A stretch of DNA of 64,000 nt from Poa pratensis (taxonomy: Eukaryota; Streptophyta; Magnoliopsida; Poales; Poaceae): contig CAMZMU010000096.1 in assembly GCA_947311845.1 (NCBI GenBank), positions 11,014,570 through 11,078,569 on the forward strand, given 5' to 3'. Made by a program: the position numbers and the translations under genes. Shown in pieces: positions 21,936 to 33,099 of this stretch. The notes below the pieces were generated by a model that had not been told where the DNA came from, did no database searches, and worked only from the letters and a program-made list of their open reading frames with translations. How positions within the stretch are numbered: the first letter of the stretch is position 1; each line of letters starts with the position of its first letter.

Positions 21936-23354
21936 CACTACTAGGAAATAGGCTATAGGTGGATACCCTTTCTGTGGCGCACCTTTATTGCCATGCGCCA
22001 CAGAATATATTCAGTGGCGCACGGCTGCTGGTGCGCCACAGAATTCTGGCCCTTTTTGTGGCGCATCTTTTGCCAATGCGCCACTTAATGACAACATTCT
22101 GTGGCGCATGGGGTCGGATGCGCCACAGAAATATGGTGGGGCCCGCCACCAATGATGGATCTCAACCTTCTGGGCTTATTCTGTGATGCATGGTGGCAGA
22201 TGCGCCACAGAAATGTAGTTTTCTGTGGCGCATGGGGTCACATGCGCCACAGAAAAGAGCTATGCGCCACATTTTTTTGATATCAGATCCCACCCCCCGG
22301 TGGACCGCCTTTTCAGTTTTGCAAAAAAGGAAAAAAATGATAAAATCTTCAATAAATAAAATCCTTTGAGATATAGTTAGGTTTTAGTGTCTAGTTGGTA
22401 TAGAAAATTTGAAATATGAATTTTGACCTTTTTTGCAAAAAAGAAATAAAATTTAGAACGGCCATAACTTTTGCATACAATGTCGAAAAAATAAGTTTAA
22501 TATATCAAAAAAACTAGAGAAAATTGGAGCTTTCACCAGGGTTTACCCGGTGAACTTTTCTCAGATCCTCGAAATTCCAAAAGAGTAAAAAGTTATTTTA
22601 AGAAGAAGATTTTTTTCTACAAAATCAAAAAAATTGGGGAAGAAATTCTGTGGCACATATCTACATAATTGAATTTTGGGCGGGAATCGAATTTTGAATC
22701 CCGCCGGCACCACCCTTCTCCCTCTCTTTTCTCCTTCTCTCCTTCTCTCCTCTCCTCCACTTCTCCTCTCACCTTCTCCTCCACTTCTCCTCTCACCTTC
22801 TTCTCCACTTCTCCTCCCTCCTCCTTCTCAACTCAACCCCGGTGACCTCTCCTCCTCCACCACCTCCGGCGACCTCCTCCTCCACCACCACCTCCGGTGA
22901 CCCCTCCTCCACCACCTCCGGCGACAACCTCCTCCTCCTCCTCCTCCACCACCTCCGACGACATCCTCCTCCTCCTCCACCACCTCCGGCGACAACCTCC
23001 TCCTCCTCCACCATCTTCGGCGACCCCCATCCTCTACCCACCGACCTCCGACGACCCCCTCCTCCACCCACTTCCGACCAAGCCACCTACGGCTATGGCC
23101 ATGGGCATCACGGCCTCCGACGAGCTCCGACGAAATTCCGGCGAAATTCCGACGACGCCAGATCCAGATCTAGATCTGGCCGCCATTTTTTTAAATTCGA
23201 AATAACAATTCCGTGGCGCATGGTGTTGGGTGCGCCACAGAATCTTGGTTTTTCCGTGGCGCATCTGGGCCGTGCGTCACAGAATTAAAATTTAGTGGCG
23301 AGATATCTGTGGCGCACCCACCATGCGCCACAGATGGCCTATTTCCTAGTAGTG
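21936..23354. mobile_element. Non-autonomous CACTA transposon with subterminal repeats
   Basis: The ends are a perfect 18-base inverted repeat, CACTACTAGGAAATAGGC. Inside both ends many copies of CTGTGGCGCA and its complement TGCGCCACAG occur, about fourteen on the left and seven on the right. Such subterminal motifs bind the transposase in CACTA elements. No transposase is encoded. The centre (about 22,690-23,170) is a TTCTCC-rich then CCACCTCCGGCGAC-rich stretch, possibly a captured 5' gene region or a minisatellite. The flanking trinucleotides CGA and CAC do not match, so the duplication has decayed or one end is shifted. Confidence 0.85.
22835..23090. repeat. CTC/CAC-rich degenerate minisatellite inside the CACTA element
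   Basis: Units related to CTCCTCCACCACCTCCGGCGA recur about eight times. All frames read as Pro/Ser/Thr or Arg/Gly-rich peptides from the base composition; I do not call a gene. Confidence 0.6.
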
Positions 23355-24599
23355 CACTAGTGAGACTGAGAGAGGCTTGATATTTTGCTAGTACTGCGGT
23401 AGTTGCACTATTTTCGACGGGGTGTCAGAGTTGCATTATCATGATGTGAATGAAAGTTTCCCTAGGCTTTCCTTTAGCGATGATGGTACTCGATGCTTGT
23501 GGCCAACATTAGCAGTATCTCAAAGTTTAAGAGAAATACGTAATAACAAGTAATCTTGTATGAGCGATAGAGTAAATAGTAAGCACCTTAAACATTTTAT
23601 TGCTTGGTGAAACAGTTCTTTTACGTTCCTTGCAACAAAACCTCTTCTCCGATATTTTCAAACTAATATGGTACATCCGTGCCCCATAATCCAATTGTTG
23701 AGATTGCTTGCTAGTCCAGTGCTAATATTACAAAGTATAGGGCAGAGTGTCATGATTAAAGTGAGAAAACTGTAACTAGTGGACTTTCTAAATTAACAAG
23801 ATCTTATGTCGCGCTGCACCTAAATATCTAGCTTAACGAAGGCGACGCCTAAATATTGAGTCTCTCTCGGCCACAGGATTTAGCCGACGCATCACATCGA
23901 TCTCGCGCGCTATTGGCCACGGGATTTAGGACGACGGAGGCTGTATGGCGTGTGACTGTACCACCGCGTGATCGTACTGCCTACTATGGCTGCTGCTTGC
24001 TCAACCGTCACTCCCCCGACCACACTCTCGCACACGGCACACTCCGATGCGACATCATCACCACGCGCGGGCCCAGCTACCAGCGACTTCGACGGGGACT
24101 AGGATGATGACTCAGCGATCCGATTGGCATTTCCAGATCGACTGGCTGGGTGTAGCCTCATCGTCCACATCTTTGGGATCAGCGTACTCTGGGCCACATC
24201 TTCTACCAGCACATGCATGCATGATTACTCTCTTTGGTACGTTTTCTGGTTCTTGTCGATCGCTGCACATGAACGAACAACACCTTCTTAATTATGGGAT
24301 GATGCGATCGCTCCTGCAATCCGTCCGAAACCATCTTTTTGGGACAAAAGCGACGTCCTTTGCTAAAACTTTTCGTGTTCCTATTTTGGAGGTTTTCAAA
24401 CTGCTCTTCCTTGCATGGACGTCGAAACTCGAAAGTTCTTGAGCTAGCTTGCTGGTATTTTTTCAGTAAAGGGAATTTATTAACGCGAAAGTCGCAACGA
24501 GCTAGGATTGTTCTTGCAGGTTTGCTGGTACTTTGTGGTTCTTGGTTTGCTGGTATGGAATACTCTCAGGTTCCCCATATGTTCAAAAGAGTACTTTCC
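23355..24599. other. Intergenic sequence, no gene seen
   Basis: Around 23,860-23,940 are decayed copies of the GGCCACAGGATTTAG / GGCCACGGGATTTAGGA motif that also lies 3' of the minus-strand CBF copies, consistent with a very old CBF unit whose gene relic follows at 24.6 kb. Confidence 0.45.
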
Positions 24600-25000
24600 T
24601 CAGCCTGCCTACGCCTCCGCCACGGTCTCGAGCGCCGCACGCTGAACGTCGGCGTGGAATTTTAGCGAGCTTGGCACGGGCGAGCGGCCACACGGGTCTC
24701 AGCGAAGTCGCCACGCAGGCGCGGCCGTGCATGCCTCGCCGGGCACGTAGGTGTCAACACCTTGCTGCCCGGCGCCGCGCGCAGCGGTACACCGCCGCCA
24801 CACCGGTACGTCGTCTCCTTGAACTTGGTGCTTCGGCGACAGGGGTGCGACTTGCGAGGACGACGAGGAAATTAAGGGACGCCCCGTGTGAGTGGTTCGT
24901 AGCCTGTCAAGTCAGATTGGGTACCACTGGCTCAGCCAATAGAGGCCCAAGAGGCGTATTCCTTCGTTCCCGCGTTCTTTGTGACGAGACAGAAAGCTCC
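24600..25000 (-). pseudogene. CBF: Highly degraded CBF relic with promoter remains
   Basis: The plus strand holds CGGTAC...GTCTCCTTGAACTTGGTG at 24,805-24,830. In the intact gene the same words encode, on the minus strand, [12 protein letters not shown]. Next comes CTTCGGCG, then TTGCGAGGACGACGAGGAA, matching the Ser-rich N-terminus. The KRPAGR codons are deleted. Bases 24,935-24,985 (GAGGCCCAAGAGGCG, TTCGTTCCCGCGTTCTTTG) match the upstream block of the intact minus-strand gene. The AP2 and C-terminal part (24,600-24,800) is barely recognisable. No frame survives. Confidence 0.55.
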
Positions 25001-26493
25001 GCTGATTGTGATATCGAGGAGTGAGGACCATATGCTGTCTCCTATGGTCTAGGGTATCAATATAACAGAAAGCATCAAAACGATCCCAACAAAACCTATG
25101 ATATTCCCTAGTGTATCATGGCCAGATGGTACGTAGCTTTCAGTTGGCCGTAGCAGGCTAACCCTTGGGAAGGTGTGGCCTAGATCGATCGGCTCAATCT
25201 GGTTATAGGCCCCTCCATCTGCTTAAAGCAACGGGAGAGTTGGATCTTTTTCCCTGCAGCTACGCGAGATGCATGTCGCGTTCTCGGCTTGGTGACTGCG
25301 TGGGGGAAGCACGGCCGCGACCTGGATGTCGATCTAGCCTTCTTCCTCAATCGTATGGCCAAGAGGCGACATTCCTAGACGTGGTGACATGTCACCTTAG
25401 TTAAGATATTTCTGTAGTGCTGTGCTGGTAACGAGTGTGCTTCTATAGTGTGACTATTTGCTCCTGCCGCCTGCAATTGCTAGCAAACAAAAAAATAGAT
25501 GGAGTTGGGCGAGTGTACTATACCTACCATTTTCAACACCGTGTCCAAGTCGGCGAAGAGTGCCATGTCACCACACTTGGGTTCGGGTTGTCCAATTTTG
25601 TCCCTGAAAGAGTGTTCACTTTCGGGGGAGACAGACGCATATCTGGCCAAATGGGGAGGACGATCCCCAGAGATTTTTTTGAAAATTTTGACCATGCAAA
25701 TTTTGAACCAATTCTCATTCAAATTCAACTATATTTTACATGGTTTTGAACAAAATTAAATGAAAACCTAAACTAGTCTAGATCTACTCGTCGTCGTCGT
25801 AAAAAATGATGATGCCACCGTCGTAGTCTAGATTACTTTCTTATATTTCTTGGATGCTTGCATGAACAGTTTAATCATAAGTATGTTGCTTGCCCAATTA
25901 AGGGCATCATAGTTTCGCCTGCTCAACACTTATCAAAATACTGAAAGTTATTACCAATGGAAGTTGGTGATAGAGTAGTTTGGCAATAATCACATGTGCT
26001 CTCAAAAGCGTGTTTAATCACTATAAGAAACACAACCGACTTGTCCTTCACACAATAATGATTGGGCCACTTGCTGCATTATTAATCTTTTGTTCTTATT
26101 TACCTTTTTATTAGAGTTCCCTTTGGTATAAAACCATCTTACAATATTTATTATGAAACCTCCCTGAAATCTATAAACCAATACCTTATGCTTCTTGTTG
26201 GGTTTCAACACTCTAAGTTATCGAACGGACTACGGTAGATTTACTACACTTATCGGTCATCAGTCAGTGAAATAAAGTAGTCGGACCTTGTTGGAGGAGT
26301 TGGCGGCTCCACGCGTGGGTCTTAGCATGCACACCCAGGGAGGCGAGGCATCGATAGTTGATGTTGTTGTTAGAGGGATCGCCTTTGGTAGTTAGGGTAC
26401 CATCTACGAAAAACACTTCTTGCAAGGGGTGATGGATGCATGTGCTTTCCTCGCCTTCTGATTCATACTTGAAGATGGGGAAGATGTTGTCGA
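25001..26493. other. Intergenic sequence of unknown origin
   Basis: No gene recognised. At 26,020 CACTATAAGAAAC could be a CACTA-type terminus, but I found no partner end. The stretch 26,264-26,493 is open on the minus strand and may be a retroelement remnant next to the LTR that follows. Confidence 0.35.
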
Positions 26494-28109
26494 TGAAGGA
26501 GATATGCCCTAGAGGCAATTAATAAAGGTATTTTATTTGTCATATCTCAATTGTTCATAATATGTTTTATACATGCTATAACTGTATTGAGCGAAAACAT
26601 TAATACACGTGTGGTATGTAAACAACCAGGTCCCTAGTAGCCTCTTTACTAGTCCATTGAGATCAACAGATGATCAAGGTTTCCTAATCATGGACATGGA
26701 TGTTAATTGATAATGGAGTCATATCATTAGGTGAATGATGTGATGGACGCAGACCCAATATATAGGAGAACGTAGTACCCAAACCTTTGACCATGAGATC
26801 GTATTTAATCACTATCTCTGGAGGCTGCCTTAATTGCATCAAACGTCACACCATAACAGGGTGATCATAAAGGTGTCTCATATCAGGTATACGAAGGAAT
26901 AGGTTGAGGCGTATGATCAAGAGCGGGATTTGCCAATCCACATAGTAGGATAGATACTCTGGGCCCACTCGGTGAGATTGCATCAATGAGCTTGCAAGCA
27001 TGTGACTAGGTCACAAGGATGTAATATCATAGACGAGTAAAGATACTATTGTCGGTAACGAGATCGAGTTAGGTATCGTGATACCGGAGATCGATTCTCG
27101 AGCAAACTAAGTATTGCAGGCAAAAGGTATGGGACTTAACGTTTAAGGTTCAGACGATAAAAGATATTCGTGGACGCACACGGGCTATCATGGGTTTCCA
27201 GATCCCGCTGTTAGTCATTGATCGGAGAAATGTCTCGATCATGTCTGGAGTGATCCCGAACCGTAGGGTGGCACACTTAAGGGTAGGCGACGTTTAAATT
27301 AGATTGGACACCGAAGAGAAAATAGAGAAGAGCACCGAAAGTGTACCGGGATCTATCCGATGGTAATCGGAGGGCAACGAAATAAGTTTCGGAGCAGGAA
27401 TAAATAAGATAATATGTATTTATTATTAATTAGAGTAATTCATTAATAAATATATTTTTATTTTACTTTTAAAAGGCTGCACACCCTAAATGGGCCTCTC
27501 CCAAGAGGAGAAGGCCCATGGGGGAGATCCCCCCTTTGGGGGTGCGCACCAGGGAGGCTGGCCGGGTGGGCCACAAGGGGCCCACCTAGGCCGGCGCACC
27601 CATTGGTTGTGCAGCTCGTGTGGGAATAGTCCCACACCGCCAAGCCACCAAGCATGGCGGCCTCCCTCCTCCTTTATATAGGGGTGCCCCATGCCTTGGA
27701 AATCCATCCATTCCTCTCTCTTTCTCTCCTACCTCAAGCGTGATTCCGTTTCTGGAGCTGCGCATGGGGAGAGAAGTTTCTCCACTATACGCACACCGTC
27801 GTGCTGCTGGGTCCAAGTCTTCTGCTTCCGCTGCTTCGCTGGACCGGAGCCCAGGGGTTGCCATCTACACCGTACGTGTGTAGAGCTACGAGGTGCTGCA
27901 CTTGCAGCACTTGGAGAAGTTCGTCTATTCGACCTTGAGGTCAGCGTCGCCATCGTCATCGCCAACGTCCTCTCTGATGTAACGCTTTCGGTTTACAAGG
28001 GTATGTATACCGATTCCTCCGTTACTTTATATCTGCATAGAAATAGATCTTGGCTATTTAGGTTAGCGTTGTTAGAATTTTTTTTGTTTTCTGTATACGA
28101 TCCCCTTCA
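26494..28109 (+). repeat. Long terminal repeat (about 1.6 kb) of a Triticeae LTR retrotransposon
   Basis: It starts near TGAAGGAGATATGCCCTAGA and ends CCCCTTCA, followed directly by the primer site CGGTATCAGAGT. The interior has the features I remember for BARE/WIS/Angela-type LTRs: GATATGCCCTAGAGGCAA, GACCATGAGATC, CATCAAACGTC, GGGCCCACTCGGT and GAACCG(T/C)AGGGTG. A TATA box (TTTATATAGG) lies at 27,673-27,682. Family assignment is from memory and uncertain. Confidence 0.7.
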
Positions 28110-28669
28110 GCGGTATCAGAGTCGATCTATGCGTAGATAAAGCTGTACGGTTTTTTAGAACTCATTGTTGTATGAGAGCATCGTTCTTATAGTTGTAACC
28201 CTCTAGCGTGCACTTGCTTTTGCTGTCGGCATTGAGTTGATGAAGCGGCCCGGACCGACTTTACGCGTACGTTACGCGAGACTGGTTCCACACTTGACAT
28301 ATGGCTTGTACCATATATGTGACTGGCAGGTGTCTGTCTCTCTCTCTCAATAGATGACCTTTGCATTTTCAATGCAGGGTCCGAAAGGGATATGAAACAT
28401 ACAATTAGTGAATCGTTGTTGTGGTTGTAGATTCGTAGGCAAGAAGAGGTTCTATTTACGAAAGCCCCTAAGCCACGTAAAATATGCAAAGGATAAAGTA
28501 GAAATCGTCTAACTTTATTTTGCAGGGGCAATGTGATATGGTAAAGGTAAGTTTAGTAAATTGTTTATAAACTGTGGGCGCAAAGGAGACCAATGGCGCG
28601 AGGACCATATCACGTCGCATTAAATTTGATGTTTTTGAGTGCATATATATATATATATATCGAAAATAG

Positions 28670-29830
28670 TGGGCTAACATGAGAGATAGCTACGCACCCC
28701 AATCCACCCGTTGGATCAGCCTATAGAGCATTTTCCACCGTGGATCTACTTAACGCCGTGAGCGACCAGCCGTCCGAAAGCCTCGTCCTTTTATTCTTCC
28801 CCAGCCCCACTCAAATCCCCAATCCACCAACACCATCGTCCTCCTCCAACTCCAAATCCGCAGCGGCGCGTAGCTCGGCAGCCCGGAGGGAGCCGCGCCG
28901 TGGGGAGCCGGAGAGCATGTGGCCGACGGGGCACCGCGCCGCCGGGCCCCAACCACGCCCCACCTTCATCCTCCGGCGACAGACCGCCTCACAGCACCGA
29001 TCCACACACATGCGACCTCCCGCGTGGCGGCAGCTTGCTCTCGATCCGAAGAAATCTGGACGGAGGGTGTGTCCACTGCGATGTGGTTGCTACTCTGCGT
29101 CGGCGGCCGGGCGCTGGAGTATCTCGGGCGGCGCCGTCGACGAAAAAAGTGCGGATGGACGGTACGAGGCGACGGGAGCAGAGAGAGGGCCGGGGCGGCG
29201 GAGGAGTTGCTCCTGCCTCACCGGCGTGGCGGCGAGTAGAGGGAGCTGCGGTGGTGCGGGAGACGGGGCGGCTCACCGCCGTGAGGCAAGGCGGCAGATG
29301 GCCATCGTCGGCGACAAGAACCGAGCTGGGCCGTGGGGCTCCCAGTCGGTGGCGCGCTGCGGCTACGCGGCGATGGCGAGAGGACCACAGCGTCCGGTCC
29401 ACAACTCGGCGGCAGGGGTACGGCGCCACCGACGTGCCTCGTCCTCACCGCCGTCCTGGAGCCGGTCACGGGTCCCATACGTCGGCGGGCCACCCCTGTT
29501 CCGGCGGGCCACCCCTGCTCTTCGACTCCAATGGTGCAGGGCCTAGCGGCGGCGCGTGCCGAGACGCGGTGGTCCAAATCGAGCACCATCGGAGGAGCCT
29601 CGAGGCACCATAGAACATCATCGTGCGCACGCCCGCACGGTGCCATTTTTTCAGTTCCTTCAGAAAACGAGAAGTTGTGCCGTGTTTTGGTGGTTTTCTC
29701 ATCCGACACGGGTGTCTTTTTTCTGCGCTGACGGTGAACGGACGTGAATGGAATTAAACGGCGGCACGAATCACGGCACCACATCGGACGGTTTTGATAG
29801 CATGCGGTGCTATCACCCTTGTTAGGAAAT
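28670..29830. mobile_element. Probable DNA transposon inserted in a TA repeat, carrying GC-rich sequence
   Basis: Imperfect inverted ends: CTAACATGAGAGATAGC on the left and CTAACAAGGGTGATAGC read inwards from the right. TA runs flank both sides. The GC-rich interior (28,740-29,620) looks like captured genic sequence, but frames on both strands are equally open and no family is recognised. The element interrupts the retrotransposon leader. Class uncertain, perhaps Mutator-like. Confidence 0.45.
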
Positions 29831-29835
29831 CCGCG

Positions 29836-29837
<2 letters not shown>

Positions 29838-29873
<36 letters not shown>
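29838..29873. repeat. (TA)n microsatellite
   Basis: An uninterrupted alternating AT run of about 36 bases. A shorter TA run at 28,643-28,660 lies on the other side of the insertion, suggesting one ancestral target. Confidence 0.95.
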
Positions 29874-29876
<3 letters not shown>

Positions 29877-30189
29877 TATCTTATATTGTTTATATATTAG
29901 ATAAATGGCGGTAGTAATATAAGATGATCCCTTAAAAAATTCCATATTTGTGTTCTCCCTTTAACGTGCACCACCAAGAAAGTTCTCCGTTATGAGGCAG
30001 GCTGTGACGATCGGGTGTCAGACATATCGGCGTTCGCATACAGTGGTTGTAAGCCACGTTGCACAAGCGAATACGCTAAAGGTTATTTTGGCGAGCCTAG
30101 CATGTACAGATATGGCCTCGGAACACAATGACCGAAAGGTTAAGCATGAGTCACATGAGAGATGTGATCATCTATGAGGAGTACAATAG

Positions 30190-30652
30190 GTGTGACTACA
30201 GCCTTTGTGGCCTACATGAGCCTATAGACACTCCGCACGATATGAACGGGCTAGACCTACGTGAGTATCCTGCCTCTGCCCTCCGAGTTTTTGAGCATGG
30301 TCCAAACTCTGCTGGACCTGGCCATGTCATTTGGAGGCGAGTTGAGAGCCTTGGCAGTGGCACACACTCTCTGTTCCTCGGACTCAATTATCCGATGAAC
30401 CTGAAGATGCATAATGGACAGACTCCTGATGGCACCTTGACTCCGTTCTTGAGATAAACTGTGTGTACAGATCGTTTGTTGGGTTTCGTGCTATAACATT
30501 TCCTTTCGTTCGCCGCTTCAACATGAAGCCAGGGGAAGGTGAGCGCGTTGCAGTCATCAGCCTTCCACCTGATGGCTGGGAATTCCCCCAACAGACTGCA
30601 ATGTGGTTTAAGCATAGTTTACGCAATATTCGCACGGTGATTGATCCCTAGA
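30190..30652 (+). pseudogene. DUF295/F-box-associated protein fragment with a frameshift
   Basis: Two overlapping frames together resemble the C-terminal part of plant DUF295 (KIB-type F-box) proteins. The first (to 30457) has VIWRRVESLGSGTHSLFLG, like the family's consensus WVEVxSLGDxALFLG, then NYPMNL. It ends at a TGA/TAA created by a frameshift at about 30,455, after TLTPFLR. The second (from 30463) continues NCVYRSF, the place where the family has NCIYF. The N-terminal half with the F-box is absent. No promoter is visible. The identification is by motif memory only; confidence is moderate. Confidence 0.45.
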
Positions 30653-31320
30653 TGGAGCCAGAGTATGTACTAGTAGTTTTTACTGTTGTAGTTAACTTGG
30701 ATGAATCAGTTTATCTGAATGTGACTCATGTTTATGTTCATACTTCGTGTTGAACAACGTATCGATGCTTTATTTTTAGCGTAATTTAAGCAGTAGATGT
30801 CTGTTTGTACACGATGTATATGCGGCACTTCCTGTATCATTTCATAAAACTTTTTGTTAACGTAATTTCAGCAGTAATTGTGTGTTTGTATGCCTCCCGT
30901 ATCAAATTTAGCATTCACCTCAACTCTTTTTACAATTCCTTTTGATGGTTGAATATATTCAGTTAAAAGCTGTCTGTACTGTTTCCCTGGGATGTTATCG
31001 TAGAGCTTTGCGAGGTTAGAGGTAGTCTTTCTGGTAGCAGTTTAAGCGTTTTAGTTCTCTGTTCTGGTTCGGCAAACAACAAACAGCTCTGCTGGGCTGA
31101 TGTATTATTAGTTTCATCCTTGCAATGAAATCGGAGGCAGAGCTCCTTCATTCGAAAAAAAGTTCTTTGATGGAGTCAAACAAACTTTGGTATCCTATAG
31201 AGTGAAATGTGCATGACATTGGAATCCTGCGATTTTCCTATTCCTACGTTTTTCCTATCATACAAATCAAAGAGGCATAAATGTATTAATAACTGGGCGC
31301 TCGTTCATTGAGACCTCGGC
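30653..31320. other. Intergenic sequence, no gene seen
   Basis: AT-rich. GTTTGTA...GCCTCCCGTATCA / CACTTCCTGTATCA around 30,800 and 30,900 form a weak direct repeat, possibly the 3' flank of the DUF295-like fragment. Confidence 0.4.
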
Positions 31321-31448
31321 ACAGGTGGGCCAGGCGAGACGCGATGTACCATTTTTTTGTGTGGAAATAGGAATCCAAAATACGCTGTACGTTCAGCCCC
31401 AGACCATCTCTCTCTCCCACCCCCTTCACTTCATCTCCCACACTGCCA

Positions 31449-31792
31449 TGGACCTCTCGCCTCCTTCCAGCCGCCTGGCCGCCGACTCAGAGTTACATCT
31501 CCAGAGTTTCGTCATGGGGATGATTGGGCCTTCCGCCTGCTGCACCAGATTGATGGGCGTAAGGTCTCTGCAACAGAGATCCGTGCGGCGACAGGATCTA
31601 TACACGTTTCTGACCCTTCTACAACGCCATCTTCTCGGCGGCCCCGACACCTTCTCCCGCTGCACTGCCTTCGCCGGCGGCGGCACAATCTTCTCCTGCG
31701 GCCCTGGCGACGGCACCATCTTCTCCGGCGGCCCCCGCGACGGCACCATCTTCTCCCGCGGCACTGTCTTATACGGCGGCGGCACCTCACCT
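31449..31792 (+). other. Possible first exon of the B3-domain gene
   Basis: An ATG at 31449 (GCCATGG context) opens a frame to a good donor site (CCT|GTACGT at 31792/31793). The next strong acceptor is TTGATGTAG|GA at 32070, with others downstream (CTCTTAG|TG at 32111). The interior holds three GGC(C/G)..GGCGACGGCACCATCTTCTCC-like repeats of 33 bases (31,680-31,775). How it joins the B3 frame is unresolved. Confidence 0.35.
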
Positions 31793-32123
31793 GTACGTAC
31801 ATAGTTTTTTGTTTTTGACGTTGGTCTTGTTTGTGTATTGACCAGAAACAGTAGCATTCTTCTTCATATATTTATAGTTTTTGTTACAATTGCGAAATAC
31901 GGTTATCTACTACTACTATAGAATCTAGCTACCCCTGTATTAGAAAACGGAGCAGTGGCTCTGAACTTTTCCATGTTAGCTGTTCCTGAAAGAATTTCCT
32001 TTTCTTCATGTAAGTTACTTTTCGATTTTTAATGTGGTGATCGATGTGGATCGTGCTTAACTTGATGTAGGAGCAAGCTCTCTCCAACAGCAGTGAAGAA
32101 CTCCCTCTTAGTGTCGTTCACGA

Positions 32124-32603
32124 ATGTCTTTTGGGTCCCCGAGATATGGAGTTCAGAATTCCGAGGAACTCACTGGCCAACAAGCTAAGGTTGCTGGCAG
32201 GCGTGAAAGGGCGTTGCCAGGGATAATGAGAGGGCGAGGCCGCCCTAAAAAGGTTGGCCACTCGGGGGACATTCCAGAGTCCTCGTGCTTCTATGTGCAA
32301 CTCGAAGACGATGACCTGTACATGCTGGTCATCCCCAGAGAGTTCAAGCAGAAGCTCAAGGGCTTGCTTCCCAGGCGTGTCACGCTGCAGACCACTGTGG
32401 GGTGCTCCTGGTTTGTGCACATTGAGGACATGGACGGTGAGGTGGTCTTCAACGAAGGCAGGCACCTGTTTGCAGTTGAACACGAACTGCAGCCTGAGGA
32501 CATCCTGGTCTTAAAGGTGAAGGGCTATTCCTTGCTTAAAGTGCAGATCTACGACCGTAACACCTCCACCCAGAGGGTGATGTTTTGTGCTGATCACCCT
32601 TAG
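32124..32603 (+). CDS. B3-domain DNA-binding protein with AT-hook-like motif
   Basis: The 159-residue frame ends in a plant B3 domain (about 53-155): CFYVQLEDDDLYMLVIPREFKQKL begins it, WFVHIEDMDGEVVFNEG matches the family's WxVxVxxxDGxxxFxxG core, and the ELQPEDILVLKVKGYSLLKVQIYD end fits its last strands. Just before it, RGRGRPKK (36-43) is an AT-hook-like basic motif. B3 proteins of the REM class are plant nuclear DNA-binding proteins, often short and fast-evolving. The listed start is the first ATG in frame and is preceded by an in-frame TAG at 32109, so the true 5' end probably involves splicing from an upstream exon. The gene lies in a transposon-rich stretch and may be a fragment. Confidence 0.6.
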   Translation: MSFGSPRYGVQNSEELTGQQAKVAGRRERALPGIMRGRGRPKKVGHSGDIPESSCFYVQLEDDDLYMLVIPREFKQKLKGLLPRRVTLQTTVGCSWFVHIEDMDGEVVFNEGRHLFAVEHELQPEDILVLKVKGYSLLKVQIYDRNTSTQRVMFCADHP

Positions 32604-33099
32604 TTGCATGCATGATCTGCTGTGCTAGCTGACGATCAGGGATTCAGAGAAACCCCTCAAATTTCTTAACTATGTATGCTAGCTGACGATCATCCATGAT
32701 GTTTGAGAACGTGGCTTTGATTTGTACAAGGCGACCGGATACCCTGTGATGTAATCGTATTAATTAGCTAGCTAAGCTAGCTAGCTAGTGTTCTGCAACT
32801 ATATATGTTTGACTGGTGTTACGTTCGTTTAGTTGATTGTATAATGCTATGCTAGTTTCGATGTGTGATCTGATGTTCTGCAACTACATGGAGCTCCGTA
32901 TCTTTTGAAAGATTCAAAAACTATTTCAAAGATACAGAAAAACCTGAATACAATCAAAGATGTAGCCCATGATATATCCTACAAGCTTGCAAAATCTCGG
33001 ACGAAATACCTTGTATTTTAGGGTGCAGTTAACAGCAGCTGCAGTTTCCTGTGTTTGGATATCGGCATGAGCATTATTCAGGGGCATAAATAAAGCCTC
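32604..33099. other. 3' flank of the B3 gene, no gene seen
   Basis: Contains GCTAGC-rich sequence (TTAGCTAGCTAAGCTAGCTAGC at 32,763-32,787, several overlapping palindromes) and leads into the tandem array. Confidence 0.5.

Larger units (their letters stand above)
28111..30180 (+). mobile_element. Truncated leader of the same retrotransposon, split by another insertion
   Basis: After the primer site come TGATGAAGCGGCCCGGACCGA, CGCGTACGTTACGCGAGACT and, beyond the insertion at 28,670-29,830, AAGATGATCCCTTA, GTTCTCCCTTTAACG, TGACGATCGGGTGT, GATATGGCCTCGGAACACA and GACCGAAAGGTTAAGC. From memory these belong to one untranslated leader common in Triticeae elements. No gag or pol is present, so the element is cut at about 30,180. 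Confidence 0.6.

Noticed and set aside
22793..23086. Gly/Arg/Val-rich minus-strand and Pro-rich plus-strand frames.
   Set aside because: Translations of a CCACCTCCGGCGAC-type repeat; composition alone explains them.
28643..28660. Short TA run as an independent microsatellite feature.
   Set aside because: Better explained as one side of the target into which the element at 28,670-29,830 inserted; it is noted with that element.
28740..29784. Several overlapping frames over 130 codons on both strands.
   Set aside because: No frame is better than the others and no domain is visible; treated as GC-rich cargo of a transposon.
32763..32787. GCTAGC-rich palindromes after the B3 gene as a regulatory site.
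   Set aside because: TAGCTAGC runs are common in grass DNA and appear at several other places here; nothing ties this one to function.
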